Assembly: GCF_009827515.1 (NCBI RefSeq)
Contig: NZ_WTYO01000001.1
Location: 229,501-293,500 of the forward strand
DNA: 64,000 nt
Source of the DNA: Pelagerythrobacter marinus
GTDB taxonomy: Bacteria; Pseudomonadota; Alphaproteobacteria; Sphingomonadales; Sphingomonadaceae
Reading direction: 5' to 3'
Every line of letters starts with the position of its first letter. Position 1 is the first letter of the stretch. The notes under the pieces are model-generated. The model saw nothing but the letters and a program-made list of their open reading frames with translations, was not told the DNA's origin and did not search any database. Shown here one piece after another: positions 45,027 to 54,209 of this stretch. The position numbers were made by a program, and so were the translations under genes.

Positions 45027-45824
45027 ATGGATCAGGTAAGGGTGGAGCGCGGCGAGGGGGTGACGACGATCACCCTGAACCTGCCGGAAGCGCGCAACCC
45101 CATCTCGGGCAACGACGTGATCGATGCGCTCCTCGACGCACTGGCGCAGGCCGATCGCGATACCGACGTGCGAGCGGTGATCCTGACCGGGGCCGGCACG
45201 GCGTTCTCTTCCGGGGGCGACCTGTCGAAGATGGCTCCGGGCAAGGGGCTGCGCGGGAATCAGCCGGCCGAAACGGTCCGCAACTATCGCGACGGTATTC
45301 AGCGCCTGCCGCTGGCCTTCCAGGCGCTGGAAGTGCCGGTGATTGCCGCGGTGAACGGCCCCGCCATCGGCGCGGGCTGCGATCTCGCCTGCATGTGCGA
45401 TATCCGGATCTGTTCCAGCGCCGCGGTCTTCGCGGAAAGCTTCGTGCGGGTGGGCCTGGTGCCGGGCGATGGCGGGGCCTGGCTGCTGCCCCGGGTCGTG
45501 GGGTGGTCGCGCGCGACCGAGATGGCGCTGACCGGCCGGGCCATAGATGCGGAGACCGCGCTCGACTGGGGACTGGTAAGCCGGGTCGTCGAGACCGACG
45601 AACTGATCGCCGCGGCGCAAGCTATCGCGGCCGAGATCGCCGCCAATCCGCCGCGCGCAGTGCGCCTGACCAAGCGCCTCCTGCGCGAGGCGCAGGACGC
45701 CTCGCTTGCCACGGTGCTGAACCTGTCGGCGGCTTATCAGGCGGCCGTCCACGAGACGCGCGATCATGAAGAGGCGGTTTCCGCCTTTCTCGAGCGACGC
45801 AAACCGACCTTCGATGGAAGTTGA
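45027..45824 (+). CDS. Enoyl-CoA hydratase/isomerase family protein
   Basis: The 265-residue crotonase-fold protein has AGTAFSSGGDLSKM (oxyanion loop), NGPAIGAGCDLACMCDIRI (second oxyanion Gly) and SFVRVGLVPGDGGAWLLPRVVG, where one catalytic Glu position is Asp or Gly-Asp-Gly. LTGRAIDAETALDWGLVSRVV completes the fold. It would hydrate an enoyl-CoA made by the acyl-CoA dehydrogenase pair. The ATG at 45027 follows GGGAGAGGGAC; an upstream in-frame extension crosses operator copy h and was rejected. Confidence 0.92.
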   Translation: MDQVRVERGEGVTTITLNLPEARNPISGNDVIDALLDALAQADRDTDVRAVILTGAGTAFSSGGDLSKMAPGKGLRGNQPAETVRNYRDGIQRLPLAFQALEVPVIAAVNGPAIGAGCDLACMCDIRICSSAAVFAESFVRVGLVPGDGGAWLLPRVVGWSRATEMALTGRAIDAETALDWGLVSRVVETDELIAAAQAIAAEIAANPPRAVRLTKRLLREAQDASLATVLNLSAAYQAAVHETRDHEEAVSAFLERRKPTFDGS

Positions 45825-45911
45825 GATTTAGGCCCCTACCCCCCTTGGGGTGGGCTGTGCGCGAGGCGGCCTCGATCGCCGCGCGCTAGAGAGAGAGGAG
45901 CAGGTCGCCAA

Positions 45912-47144
45912 ATGTATTCGTTGCTGTCGGGAATGCGCGTGGTGGAGGCTTCGTCGTTCGTGGCCTGTCCCACCGCGGGCCTTTACCTCGCACAGATGGG
46001 CGCGGAGGTCATCCGGGTGGACCAGATCGGCGGCGGGCCGGATTTTCGCCGCTGGCCCCAGGCGCCCGGCGGCGGAAGCTATTACTGGGAAGGATTGAAC
46101 AAGGGGAAGCTCTCGGTCGCGCTCGACCTTTCGGGCCCCGAGGGGCGCGAGTTGCTGGCGCGCCTGGCCACGGCCCCGGGCGAGCAGGGCGGTGTCTTCC
46201 TGACCAACTTCCCGGTCAACGGCTTCCTGTCGTGGGACAACCTGTCCGCCCTGCGGCGCGACCTGGTCCTGACCCGCGTGATGGGGCGGGCCGACGGCGG
46301 GCCGGCGCTCGACTACACGGTCGCCTCGGCTCTCGGCATTCCCTTCATCACCGGGCCGGAAAGCCTCGGCGACGAACCTGTGAACGCGGTCCTTCCCGCG
46401 TGGGACCTGCTGACCGGCGCCTACGCCGCCTTCGCGACCCTCGCGGCGCTGCGGCACCGCGAGCGTACCGGGGAGGGGCAGGAAGTTCGCGTGCCCCTGG
46501 CCGACGTCGGCATCGCCACGGTCGCCAATCTCGGCCAGCTCGCGGAAACGCTGCACGGGGGCGATCGCAAGCGCTACGGGAACGACGTGTTCGGCGCGTT
46601 CGGGCGCGATTTCACCACGCGCGACGGGCAGCGTTTCATGCTGATGGCCATCACGCCGCGCCAGTGGACCGGGCTGGTCTCGGTACTCGGCATCGGCGAA
46701 GGCGTGGCGGCCATCGAGAAAGCGCGCGACACCTCTTTCGCCACCGACGAGGGCGAGCGGTTCCGTCACCGCGACGCCTTGTTCCCACTCGTCGAGCAGG
46801 CGGTGGCCCGGCGCGACGGCGAGGAACTGGCGCGGGCGCTGGAGGCCGCGGGCTGCTGCTGGGGGCCCTATCGGCGGATGGAACAGGCCGTTCGCGATCC
46901 GGAGACGGTCGGAGCCAACCCGCTTTTCTCCGAGATCGCCCAGCCGAGCGGAGAAACCTACGCCGTGCCCGGCGCCATGGCGACCTTGCCCGCCTCCGAT
47001 CGACAGCAACCGCGCCCGGCCCGCCCGCTCGGCGCCGACACCGAGCGGGTACTGACGGATCTCGGTGGGCTGGACTCGGGCGAGTTCGCCCGTCTCGTCG
47101 ACAGGGGCATCGTGGGCGTTACCGACCGGGAACAGCGGCCTTGA
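45912..47144 (+). CDS. CaiB/BaiF protein resembling 2-methylfumaryl-CoA isomerase (mesaconyl-CoA C1-C4 transferase)
   Basis: The 410-residue protein opens with LLSGMRVVEASSFVACPTAGLYLAQMGAEVIRVDQIGGGPDFRRWP (in part), GLNKGKLSVALDL and FLTNFPVNGFLSWDNL. It continues with VMGRADGGPALDYTV, LPAWDLLTGAYAA, the catalytic Asp in VPLADVGIATVANLG and GNDVFGAFGRDF. These segments resemble, from memory, Chloroflexus Mct, which moves CoA intramolecularly between the carboxyls of mesaconate. It is the second gene after the enoyl-CoA hydratase. The match suggests a branched C5-dicarboxylate intermediate, but a paralogue with another substrate is possible. Confidence 0.8.
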   Translation: MYSLLSGMRVVEASSFVACPTAGLYLAQMGAEVIRVDQIGGGPDFRRWPQAPGGGSYYWEGLNKGKLSVALDLSGPEGRELLARLATAPGEQGGVFLTNFPVNGFLSWDNLSALRRDLVLTRVMGRADGGPALDYTVASALGIPFITGPESLGDEPVNAVLPAWDLLTGAYAAFATLAALRHRERTGEGQEVRVPLADVGIATVANLGQLAETLHGGDRKRYGNDVFGAFGRDFTTRDGQRFMLMAITPRQWTGLVSVLGIGEGVAAIEKARDTSFATDEGERFRHRDALFPLVEQAVARRDGEELARALEAAGCCWGPYRRMEQAVRDPETVGANPLFSEIAQPSGETYAVPGAMATLPASDRQQPRPARPLGADTERVLTDLGGLDSGEFARLVDRGIVGVTDREQRP

Positions 47145-47199
47145 CCGGGTCGCGGGGGACTGGGCGCGTGCCGCCGACTTCGCACGGAGGGCGGACCTG

Positions 47200-47850
47200 A
47201 TGCCCCGCCTGCCGCTGGTCAGCCGGGATGTCGTGGAGGATCCGCTGGTGATCCATATGTACGATCGCAAGTTCCCGGGACGCGACCCTGCCACCCAGCC
47301 GGGTGAGACGGCTTCGGGCGCGCCGGGCAATTTCGAGGCGGTCTTCGCCCACAGCCCGGACGTGCTGGAGCATTTGGTTCGGGGCTTCCACCTCAAGCAG
47401 AGCAAGGCTCGACAGCTGCCCCTGAAATACATGGAACTGGCGATCACGCGCATCGGGTGGGCCTGCTCGTGCCGCTGGATGTTCTCGGAACACATCAAGA
47501 TACTGCGCGGCCTGGGCTATTCGGAGGAAGCGCTCGGCGCCTTGCCGGCCTGGCACGACAGCGATGCTTTCGCGCCCGTCGAACGGTCCGTACTGGCCTA
47601 CGCCGATTGCTTTGCCTTCGATCATGGCCGCGTGCCCGATGCACTCTTCGCGCGCCTGCGCGAGGCGTTTGGCGCCGAACAGATAGTCGAACTGACTTAC
47701 GTCACGGGCATGTTCCTGATGACCGCGGGCATGATCCGCGCCCTGCGGCTCGAGCATGACGATTGCGAGGAGCGCGTGCGGGAGATGCCTTCACCGCCCG
47801 GTTATCGTTTCGTGGACACCGAACCGCCACCATTACCCCGGAGGGACTGA
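47200..47850 (+). CDS. Carboxymuconolactone decarboxylase / AhpD-like protein
   Basis: The 216-residue protein has the all-helical CMD pattern: FEAVFAHSPDVLEHLVRGFHLK, then the active-site region LPLKYMELAITRIGWACSCRWMFSEHIK, where the usual Glu and closely spaced Cys residues precede a His. ELTYVTGMFLMTAGMIRAL follows. Members are decarboxylases, lactone-cleaving enzymes or peroxide-reducing proteins. It starts at the ATG at 47200 with GGAGGGCGG before it, and ends 3 bp before an MFS gene. In this pathway it may open or decarboxylate a lactone. Confidence 0.8.
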   Translation: MPRLPLVSRDVVEDPLVIHMYDRKFPGRDPATQPGETASGAPGNFEAVFAHSPDVLEHLVRGFHLKQSKARQLPLKYMELAITRIGWACSCRWMFSEHIKILRGLGYSEEALGALPAWHDSDAFAPVERSVLAYADCFAFDHGRVPDALFARLREAFGAEQIVELTYVTGMFLMTAGMIRALRLEHDDCEERVREMPSPPGYRFVDTEPPPLPRRD

Positions 47851-47853
47851 CCC

Positions 47854-49155
47854 ATGCGTGCGACGGGCGCTTATCCTTACTACGTGGTCGTGTGCCTGAT
47901 GGTGGCCAGCGCCCTCTCGTTTCTCGACCGACTGGCGCTGAGCATGCTCATCGAACCGGTCAAGGCAGACCTGGGCCTCAGCGACACCCAGGTCAGCGTT
48001 CTGGCCGGGGCGGCGTTTGCGGGGTCGTATGTCCTGTTCGCGTTCGTTTTCGGCCGCTGGGTGGACACGCGCGAACGACGCGGAGCGATCGTGGTCGGCA
48101 TGACCTTGTGGAGCCTGGCAACCGCTGCTTGCGGCCTGGCCCGCAGCTTTGCGGGGCTGTTCACGGCCCGCGCGATGATCGGGGTTGGCGAGGCCAGCCT
48201 CAATCCGGCCGCGTATTCGATGATCGCGGACTATTTCACGCCGGTGCGGCGCGGAGTCGCCACGGCGATCTTCGCCTGCGGGGCCACGCTCGGGGGCGGC
48301 CTTGCGATCATGCTGGGGGGGCAACTCGTGGACTGGGCCTATGCCGTCGGTGCGCGTCTGCCATTCCTCCCGGGGTCGCAGCCGTGGCAAGTGGTCTTCG
48401 TGGCGATTGGGTTGCCCGGGGTGGCCGTGGCCCTGCTCATCGCGCTCACCGTGCGCGAGCCTGCACGAACGCTTGCCGCCGGGGAAGCGGCGCAGGCCCC
48501 CGGAATTGCCGACGCGCTGAGGTTCATGCGCGCGAACGCGCGAGTTTTCGTGCCGCTGTTTGCCGGTTACTCCTGCATCGCGGTGATCGGATATTCCTTC
48601 ATGGTCTGGGGGCCGGTTCATTTCATGCGCTTGCACGCGCTTGGAGCCGGTGAAGTGGGGCTCCTGCTCGGACTGGGTTACGGCGTTGGCGGCACCGTGG
48701 GGTTGCTGGCCGGGGGCGCGGTCTCCGATCGCCTGGTTGCACGCGGCCGGATCGAGGCACCGGTGCTCGTTACACTGGGCGCGGTCGTCGTCGAAACCCC
48801 GCTCTTTCTCGGTGCCTATCTGGCCGACGGGACGGCGCCGGCCGCAGCCCTCTTCTGTCTGGGGATGACAGTGGCCAGCATCGTGGGCGGTCTGCAGATC
48901 TCGATGGTCCAGTCGCTGGCACCCAACAGGCTGCGCGGGATCATGGCGGCCGTCTTCGGCGCCTGCGTCAACCTCGCTGGCTTCGGCATTGCTCCGACGA
49001 TCACGGCTTTCCTCGCCGAAAGCCTGTTTGGCGGTCCCATGGGGATCGGCAAGGCCCTCGCCGTGATGACCGGGGCGGCCGGGGTCGTCGCGATCGTTCT
49101 CCTCCTGATCGGCATCCGGCCAGGGCGCCGGCTGGCCCGCGATCTCGCAGGCTGA
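47854..49155 (+). CDS. MFS transporter
   Basis: The 433-residue carrier has twelve hydrophobic segments and the same subgroup motifs as the other MFS in the island: FGRWVDTRERRGAIVVG and RAMIGVGEASLNPAAYSMIADYF. GGAGGGACTGACCC precedes the ATG. It is the fourth gene of the hydratase operon. Two such carriers with two TonB receptors suggest separate routes for two substrates, or for uptake and efflux. Confidence 0.92.
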   Translation: MRATGAYPYYVVVCLMVASALSFLDRLALSMLIEPVKADLGLSDTQVSVLAGAAFAGSYVLFAFVFGRWVDTRERRGAIVVGMTLWSLATAACGLARSFAGLFTARAMIGVGEASLNPAAYSMIADYFTPVRRGVATAIFACGATLGGGLAIMLGGQLVDWAYAVGARLPFLPGSQPWQVVFVAIGLPGVAVALLIALTVREPARTLAAGEAAQAPGIADALRFMRANARVFVPLFAGYSCIAVIGYSFMVWGPVHFMRLHALGAGEVGLLLGLGYGVGGTVGLLAGGAVSDRLVARGRIEAPVLVTLGAVVVETPLFLGAYLADGTAPAAALFCLGMTVASIVGGLQISMVQSLAPNRLRGIMAAVFGACVNLAGFGIAPTITAFLAESLFGGPMGIGKALAVMTGAAGVVAIVLLLIGIRPGRRLARDLAG

Positions 49156-49261
49156 CAGCAGTGCCATTTGCATCCAGAAAGTTGTTCTGGTGATGCCTCA
49201 TGATCGAGCAGGACGCGTAAAACAGCGAAAATTCGCTTGTGCGATTGCGGGCGTTCGTTAA

Positions 49262-49273
49262 AGTGCATGCAAA
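49262..49273. promoter_or_regulatory. Catabolic-island operator copy i
   Basis: AGTGCATGCAAA lies 39 bp upstream of the second TonB receptor start and marks a separate promoter for the receptor-monooxygenase-SDR unit. Confidence 0.6.
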
Positions 49274-49312
49274 ATATCGACTCGTGCAAGGGTCGTCTGT
49301 AGGAGGGAAGAG

Positions 49313-51592
49313 ATGCCGAAACCTATCCGCCTTGCGGGTCCAGTAGCCTTGGCCACCCTCCTGCCCGCCCTGTTTGCCGGCAATGTCGCCCATGCTCAGG
49401 ACTCCACCGGGCAGGATGCGGCAGGTTCGTCCAGACAGCCGCGTCTTGGCGAGATCGTGGTGACGGCCCAGAAACGCGAGCAGAAGCTGCAAGACGTGCC
49501 CGTGTCGATCACTGCGGTTACCGGCGAAGAGCTGGAGAGCCTGAAGATCACCGATCTGCGCAGCGTGCAGAGCTATGTGCCCAACCTCGCGGTTCTCAAC
49601 TCCGGCGTGAACCCGGTGGTGTTCATCCGGGGTTTCGGCTCGGGGCCCAACAACGTTGCTTTCGACCAGGAAGTGTCCGTCTATCTCGACGGGATCTACG
49701 GGGGGCGGGGCGCCCAGTTCAGCGCGCCGTTCTTCGACCTGGAGCGCATGGAGGTGCTCCGCGGCCCGCAGGGCGCATTGTTCGGGCGCAATACCGCTGC
49801 CGGGGCAATCAGCCTTGTTTCCGCCCGCCCGACCAGCACGACCGAGGGTTACGTGTCGGCCGGTTACGATTTCGCGCGGCAGGGATTCGATCTCACCGGC
49901 GTCGCCAGCGGTCCGCTGAGCGGTACGTTGAGTGCGCGGCTGGCGGGCAAGGTCACCCGGCAGGACGGCTACATCCGCAACCTTTACAACGATCGCGACG
50001 AGCCGTTGCTGCGCGACGAAATGGCTCGTCTCACGCTCCGCTGGCAGCCTTCGAGCGACGTCGACCTGAGCATCAAGAACGAGTATGGCCGCCACCAGTT
50101 GGAGGGCGGCGTCACGGTATCGGGTTCGCTGACCGAAGATGTCTACGACGGGGACTTCGGCGACAACCGGTACATTTCCGACAACTATGCCGGTGCCGGC
50201 CTGTCCGAAGGCAGCGGCATCAAGACCTGGAACACTGCGGTCAATGCCGACATCGGGCTGGGCGATCACACGCTGACGCTCGTCGGCGGTTATTCGCACT
50301 TCAAGACCAACCGTTTCACCGCCTATGACGAGATCGCACCCGATGGGAGCGTGCCGGCGGACGGCGGCAACGCCCGCTTCGCCAACGGTTTTCCGGAGAC
50401 GTTCGACCAATGGTCCCTGGAAGCGCGGATTGCGTCGCCGCTCGGGCAGTTCCTGGAATATGTCCTGGGTGTCTATTACGATACCTCGGACTATCAGCTT
50501 CATCAGGACACGTACTATCGTGACGTGTTCACGCTAACCGGACACCAGTCGACCGACTTCGACCAGGAGAGCGATGCCTGGTCGGCTTTCGGGCAGGGCA
50601 CTTTCAACCTGACCCCCGCGCTCCGGCTCATAGCGGGGCTGCGATATTCGTATGTCCGGAAATCGGCGACCTTCACCCAATACACCGTGTCGGGGCAGCC
50701 GCTCAATCCTATCGGGCCGGATCGCGAGGGTGACCTGTCGGAGGACTACTTCGACCCCTCCGGGACCGTACAGTACGATGTCACACCCGATGTGATGCTC
50801 TATGCCACGATCGCCCGCGGGTCGAAGTCGGGCGGCTTCGTGTCGAACACCTACAACGTCTCGGAAGACGGGTTCCGGTTCGGGGCGGAGCGTTCGACGA
50901 ACTACGAGATCGGCCTGAAGTCCACGCTCGCGGACGGCCTGGCGACGGTAAACCTCGCGCTGTTCCGCATGGATTTCACCGACCTGCAGCAGTCTGCCTA
51001 CGATCCCGATCGCCGCACGTTCTTTACCCGCAACGCGGCCGAAGCCCGTTCCGAGGGGATCGAACTGGAACTGCAGGCCATGCCGACGCGCAGCCTGACG
51101 CTCAACGCAAATCTTGCCTATCTCGACGCGCGCTTCATCGACTATCCCGGCGCGCCCTGCCTGGCCTATGAAACCGTGGCCGAATGCGATTCTTCCGACC
51201 CGGAATCATTGGCCGCCCACAATATCGCCGGCCTCCCGCTGCAGTTCGCACCCAAATGGAGCGGCAACGTGGGCTTTCGCCACATGGCCGACCTAGGCAA
51301 CCTGCGTCTTGTAACCGGCGCGAACATGCAGTTCCGGTCGAGGTACTACATTGCCGACGGCTACAGCCCGATCTGGGGCCTCCAGGATGGGTGGGCCAAG
51401 TTCGATGCCCGCATACAACTCGGGCCGCACGGGGATCGCTGGAACATAGCCCTGGTCGGTCGCAACCTGTTCGACGAACGCACTCGCGGTGCGGCAGTGC
51501 GTTTCCCCGGTTCGATCACCGCAACGACGCGTTCGCTCAGCTGGATGGACGAGTATCGCTCGGTCTCGATCAACGGTACCGTTCGTTTCTGA
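49313..51592 (+). CDS. TonB-dependent outer-membrane receptor
   Basis: The 759-residue receptor has a signal peptide (LATLLPALFAGNVAHAQ), the plug opening EIVVTAQKREQKLQDVPVSI, LERMEVLRGPQGALFGRNTAAGAI and a barrel ending in INGTVRF with terminal Phe. AGGAGGGAAGAG before the ATG at 49313 is a strong ribosome site. It belongs to the same hydrophobic-substrate receptor group as the one at 41233-43656 and is followed after 63 bp by a Baeyer-Villiger monooxygenase. Confidence 0.95.
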   Translation: MPKPIRLAGPVALATLLPALFAGNVAHAQDSTGQDAAGSSRQPRLGEIVVTAQKREQKLQDVPVSITAVTGEELESLKITDLRSVQSYVPNLAVLNSGVNPVVFIRGFGSGPNNVAFDQEVSVYLDGIYGGRGAQFSAPFFDLERMEVLRGPQGALFGRNTAAGAISLVSARPTSTTEGYVSAGYDFARQGFDLTGVASGPLSGTLSARLAGKVTRQDGYIRNLYNDRDEPLLRDEMARLTLRWQPSSDVDLSIKNEYGRHQLEGGVTVSGSLTEDVYDGDFGDNRYISDNYAGAGLSEGSGIKTWNTAVNADIGLGDHTLTLVGGYSHFKTNRFTAYDEIAPDGSVPADGGNARFANGFPETFDQWSLEARIASPLGQFLEYVLGVYYDTSDYQLHQDTYYRDVFTLTGHQSTDFDQESDAWSAFGQGTFNLTPALRLIAGLRYSYVRKSATFTQYTVSGQPLNPIGPDREGDLSEDYFDPSGTVQYDVTPDVMLYATIARGSKSGGFVSNTYNVSEDGFRFGAERSTNYEIGLKSTLADGLATVNLALFRMDFTDLQQSAYDPDRRTFFTRNAAEARSEGIELELQAMPTRSLTLNANLAYLDARFIDYPGAPCLAYETVAECDSSDPESLAAHNIAGLPLQFAPKWSGNVGFRHMADLGNLRLVTGANMQFRSRYYIADGYSPIWGLQDGWAKFDARIQLGPHGDRWNIALVGRNLFDERTRGAAVRFPGSITATTRSLSWMDEYRSVSINGTVRF

Positions 51593-51655
51593 GCAGCCGG
51601 GGGCGCGGCGGCCGACTTGCAGAGCGGGGCGCGGCGCCAGCATGAGGATCGCAGA

Positions 51656-53443
51656 TTGACGGGAGAAGGAAGCGAAAAGGATCGGACCGGCCTCGACTAC
51701 GAGGCCTTGTCGCGGCGCTACGCCGAAGAACGGACCAAGCGCCTGCGTCCCGACGCCGTTCGCCAGTACCAGGCCCTGGAAGGAGAGTTCGCGGGGTTCG
51801 ACGCCGATCCGAACGCCTCGCAGAATTTCAGGCGCGACCCGGTCGAACGCGAGGCCGACGTGCTCGTGATCGGGGGTGGCTATGGCGGGCTTCTGACCGC
51901 CGCCCAGCTGCGCAAGCGCGGTGTGGACGGTATCGTCATGGTCGAGAAGGGATCCGACTTCGGCGGCACGTGGTATTGGAACCGCTATCCCGGCGTGCGT
52001 TGCGACGTGGAATCCTATATCTACGTGCCCTTGCTGGAGGAAACCGGCTTCGTGCCGAGCGAGCGCTATGCCAAGGGCGCCGAGATCCAGCAGCAGTGCC
52101 GCCTGATCGCCGAGAAGTTCGATCTCTATCGCGGGGCCCTGTTCCAGACCATTGCGCAAAGGCTCACCTGGTCCGATGCGGATCGGCGCTGGCTCGCCAC
52201 CACCGATCGTGGCGACCGGATAAGCGCACGGTTCGTGGTCGCGGCCACGGGGTTGTACAGCAGCCCCAAGTTGCCGGGCATCCCGGGGATCGAGGCGTTC
52301 GAGGGTCCCAGTTTTCACACCAGTCGGTGGGATTACGATTTTACCGGCGGCAGTGCCGATGGCGACCTTGCCGGCCTTCATGACAAGACCGTCGGCATCA
52401 TCGGGACCGGCTCCACCGGCATCCAGTGCGTTCCGCCGGTGGCACGGTCCGCGAAGCATCTCTACCTCTTTCAGCGAACCCCGGCCTCCGTCGACGTGCG
52501 CGGAAACCGGCCCACCGACGTCGAGTGGTTCCGCAGCCAGCAGCCGGGTTGGCAGCACGAACGCATGCTGAATTTCACCCAGTGGACTTCCGGCCTGCCC
52601 CAGGCCGTGGACATGGTCGCGGACAGTATGACCGATCTGTTCCGCGAGAAGAGCCTCGCCGCCGGTGTGGAAATGAGCCCTGAAGAGCGCGAGCGGGCAG
52701 AGATCGCCAAGATGGAACGGGTTCGCCAGCGCGTCGATGCCATTGTGAAGGATCGCCAGACGGCCGAGGCGCTGAAGCCGTACTTCCATTACTTTTGCAA
52801 ACGCCCCGGTTTCAGCGACAATTACCTGCAGGTTTTCAACCGGTCGAATGTCACGCTGGTCGACACGGCCGGCAAGGGCGTGGAAGAAGTGACCCCGAAA
52901 GGTCTCGTGGTCGCAGGCCGGGAGTACGACCTGGATTGCATCATTTACGCGACCGGGTTCGATTTCATGACCAGCTTCACGCGCGAATCGGGCCTTTCCA
53001 TCGAGGGGCGGGGCGGGCGGTCGCTGGAGGAGAAATGGTCGAACGGAGCGCATACTCTCTATGGCATGCAGACGCGCGACTTCCCCAACTTCTTCGTTCT
53101 GTCGATCGTGCAGGCGGGCACGTCGATCAATTATCTCCATACTGCCGATGCCCAGTCACGATACATGGCCGAACTGATCGACCATTGCCTGCGGAACGAG
53201 CTCGCCACCGTGGAACCCACCCAGGAGGCGGAGGACGAATGGGTCGAGCAATGCGTTGCCCTCTCCGCCGACCGGCTGGCCTTCTTCGAGAAATGTACGC
53301 CAAGCTACTTCAACTTCGAGGGCGCGCGGCCGCGGGCCTTCGAGCTGAATTCACCCTACGGCGGCGGGCCTCTTGCCTACTTCGGTGCGCTCGAGGAGGA
53401 AATCCATCGCCGCTTCGCCGGGTCGCTGGAGTTCGGTGGCTAG
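51656..53443 (+). CDS. Baeyer-Villiger monooxygenase (CHMO/PAMO-like)
   Basis: From TTG at 51656 the protein has 595 residues. The N-terminal extension (YEALSRRYAEERTKRLRPDA) is typical of the long BVMO group. It then shows FAD motif VIGGGYGGLLTA, SDFGGTWYWNRYPGVRCD, the fingerprint FEGPSFHTSRWD near 215-226, NADPH motif IIGTGSTGIQCVP, and YATGFDFMTSF. It should convert a cyclic or aryl ketone to a lactone or ester using NADPH and oxygen. TTG was chosen because GAGGATC lies eight bases upstream; another TTG at 51617 is possible and no early ATG exists. Confidence 0.92.
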   Translation: MTGEGSEKDRTGLDYEALSRRYAEERTKRLRPDAVRQYQALEGEFAGFDADPNASQNFRRDPVEREADVLVIGGGYGGLLTAAQLRKRGVDGIVMVEKGSDFGGTWYWNRYPGVRCDVESYIYVPLLEETGFVPSERYAKGAEIQQQCRLIAEKFDLYRGALFQTIAQRLTWSDADRRWLATTDRGDRISARFVVAATGLYSSPKLPGIPGIEAFEGPSFHTSRWDYDFTGGSADGDLAGLHDKTVGIIGTGSTGIQCVPPVARSAKHLYLFQRTPASVDVRGNRPTDVEWFRSQQPGWQHERMLNFTQWTSGLPQAVDMVADSMTDLFREKSLAAGVEMSPEERERAEIAKMERVRQRVDAIVKDRQTAEALKPYFHYFCKRPGFSDNYLQVFNRSNVTLVDTAGKGVEEVTPKGLVVAGREYDLDCIIYATGFDFMTSFTRESGLSIEGRGGRSLEEKWSNGAHTLYGMQTRDFPNFFVLSIVQAGTSINYLHTADAQSRYMAELIDHCLRNELATVEPTQEAEDEWVEQCVALSADRLAFFEKCTPSYFNFEGARPRAFELNSPYGGGPLAYFGALEEEIHRRFAGSLEFGG

Positions 53444-54209
53444 ACCATCGGAGGGCGCCGCGCGCGGGAAACCGCGCAAGATAGTACTCGTCACCGGCGG
53501 GGGCGGCGGCATCGGTCGCGCGGCGGCGCAAGCGCTCGGGACCGGCGGGCGACACGTGGTGATTACCGATATCGACGCGTCCGCAGCGTGTGAGACCCGG
53601 CGTCTTGTGACAGCCTCCGGGGGCACGGCGGATATTGTCGAAGCGAACCTGGAGATCGCGGAAGAAACGGCAAATGTTGTCGAACACGCTGCTGCCAAGG
53701 GGATGTTGGCAGGGGTGGTGCATTGCGCCGCGGTATTTCCGCAGCGGACCTTCGCCCGTGCCACGATCACGGACTTCGACCAGGTGATGGGCCTCAACTT
53801 TCGCGCGGCGTTCCTGCTCGCCAAGGCGGCGGTTCCGGTGATGGAGGTCAAGGGCGGTGCGCTCGTGCTCTTGACGTCGGGCGCGGTACGACTGGAAGGC
53901 GCCGACACGCCTTTCCAGCGGCCGTTTGCACTCTACGGCGCTTCCAAGGCGGCACTGGATCGCTGGGCTCTGGGCGTCGCCCCTGAACTTCGTGACCGCG
54001 GGATTGCGCTCCACACCCTTACGCCGGGGGCATTCGTCGAGACTCCGGGGACGCGCAGGATCGATCGTAGAGCCATCCCTTCGCTTCCGATCGTGCCTGC
54101 CCGACAGGTGGGAGAAGCCATAGCCTGGCTGGCTCGCAATCCACGCATGTCGTTGGCCGGCAGGCGCCTCGATGCCACGGCGTTCGGGCATACCTGGGGG
54201 CCGGGCTAG
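53436..54209 (+). CDS. SDR-family oxidoreductase
   Basis: The 257-residue protein has VTGGGGGIGRAAAQAL, ITDIDAS (NAD-type acid), VHCAAVFP in place of NNAG, LLTSGAVRLEG with catalytic Ser, and YGASKAALDRWAL. The GTG at 53436 overlaps the BVMO stop by eight bases, so the pair is co-translated. It may supply the ketone for the monooxygenase by oxidising an alcohol. It converges with the GGDEF gene, their stop codons overlapping. Confidence 0.85.
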   Translation: MARPSEGAARGKPRKIVLVTGGGGGIGRAAAQALGTGGRHVVITDIDASAACETRRLVTASGGTADIVEANLEIAEETANVVEHAAAKGMLAGVVHCAAVFPQRTFARATITDFDQVMGLNFRAAFLLAKAAVPVMEVKGGALVLLTSGAVRLEGADTPFQRPFALYGASKAALDRWALGVAPELRDRGIALHTLTPGAFVETPGTRRIDRRAIPSLPIVPARQVGEAIAWLARNPRMSLAGRRLDATAFGHTWGPG

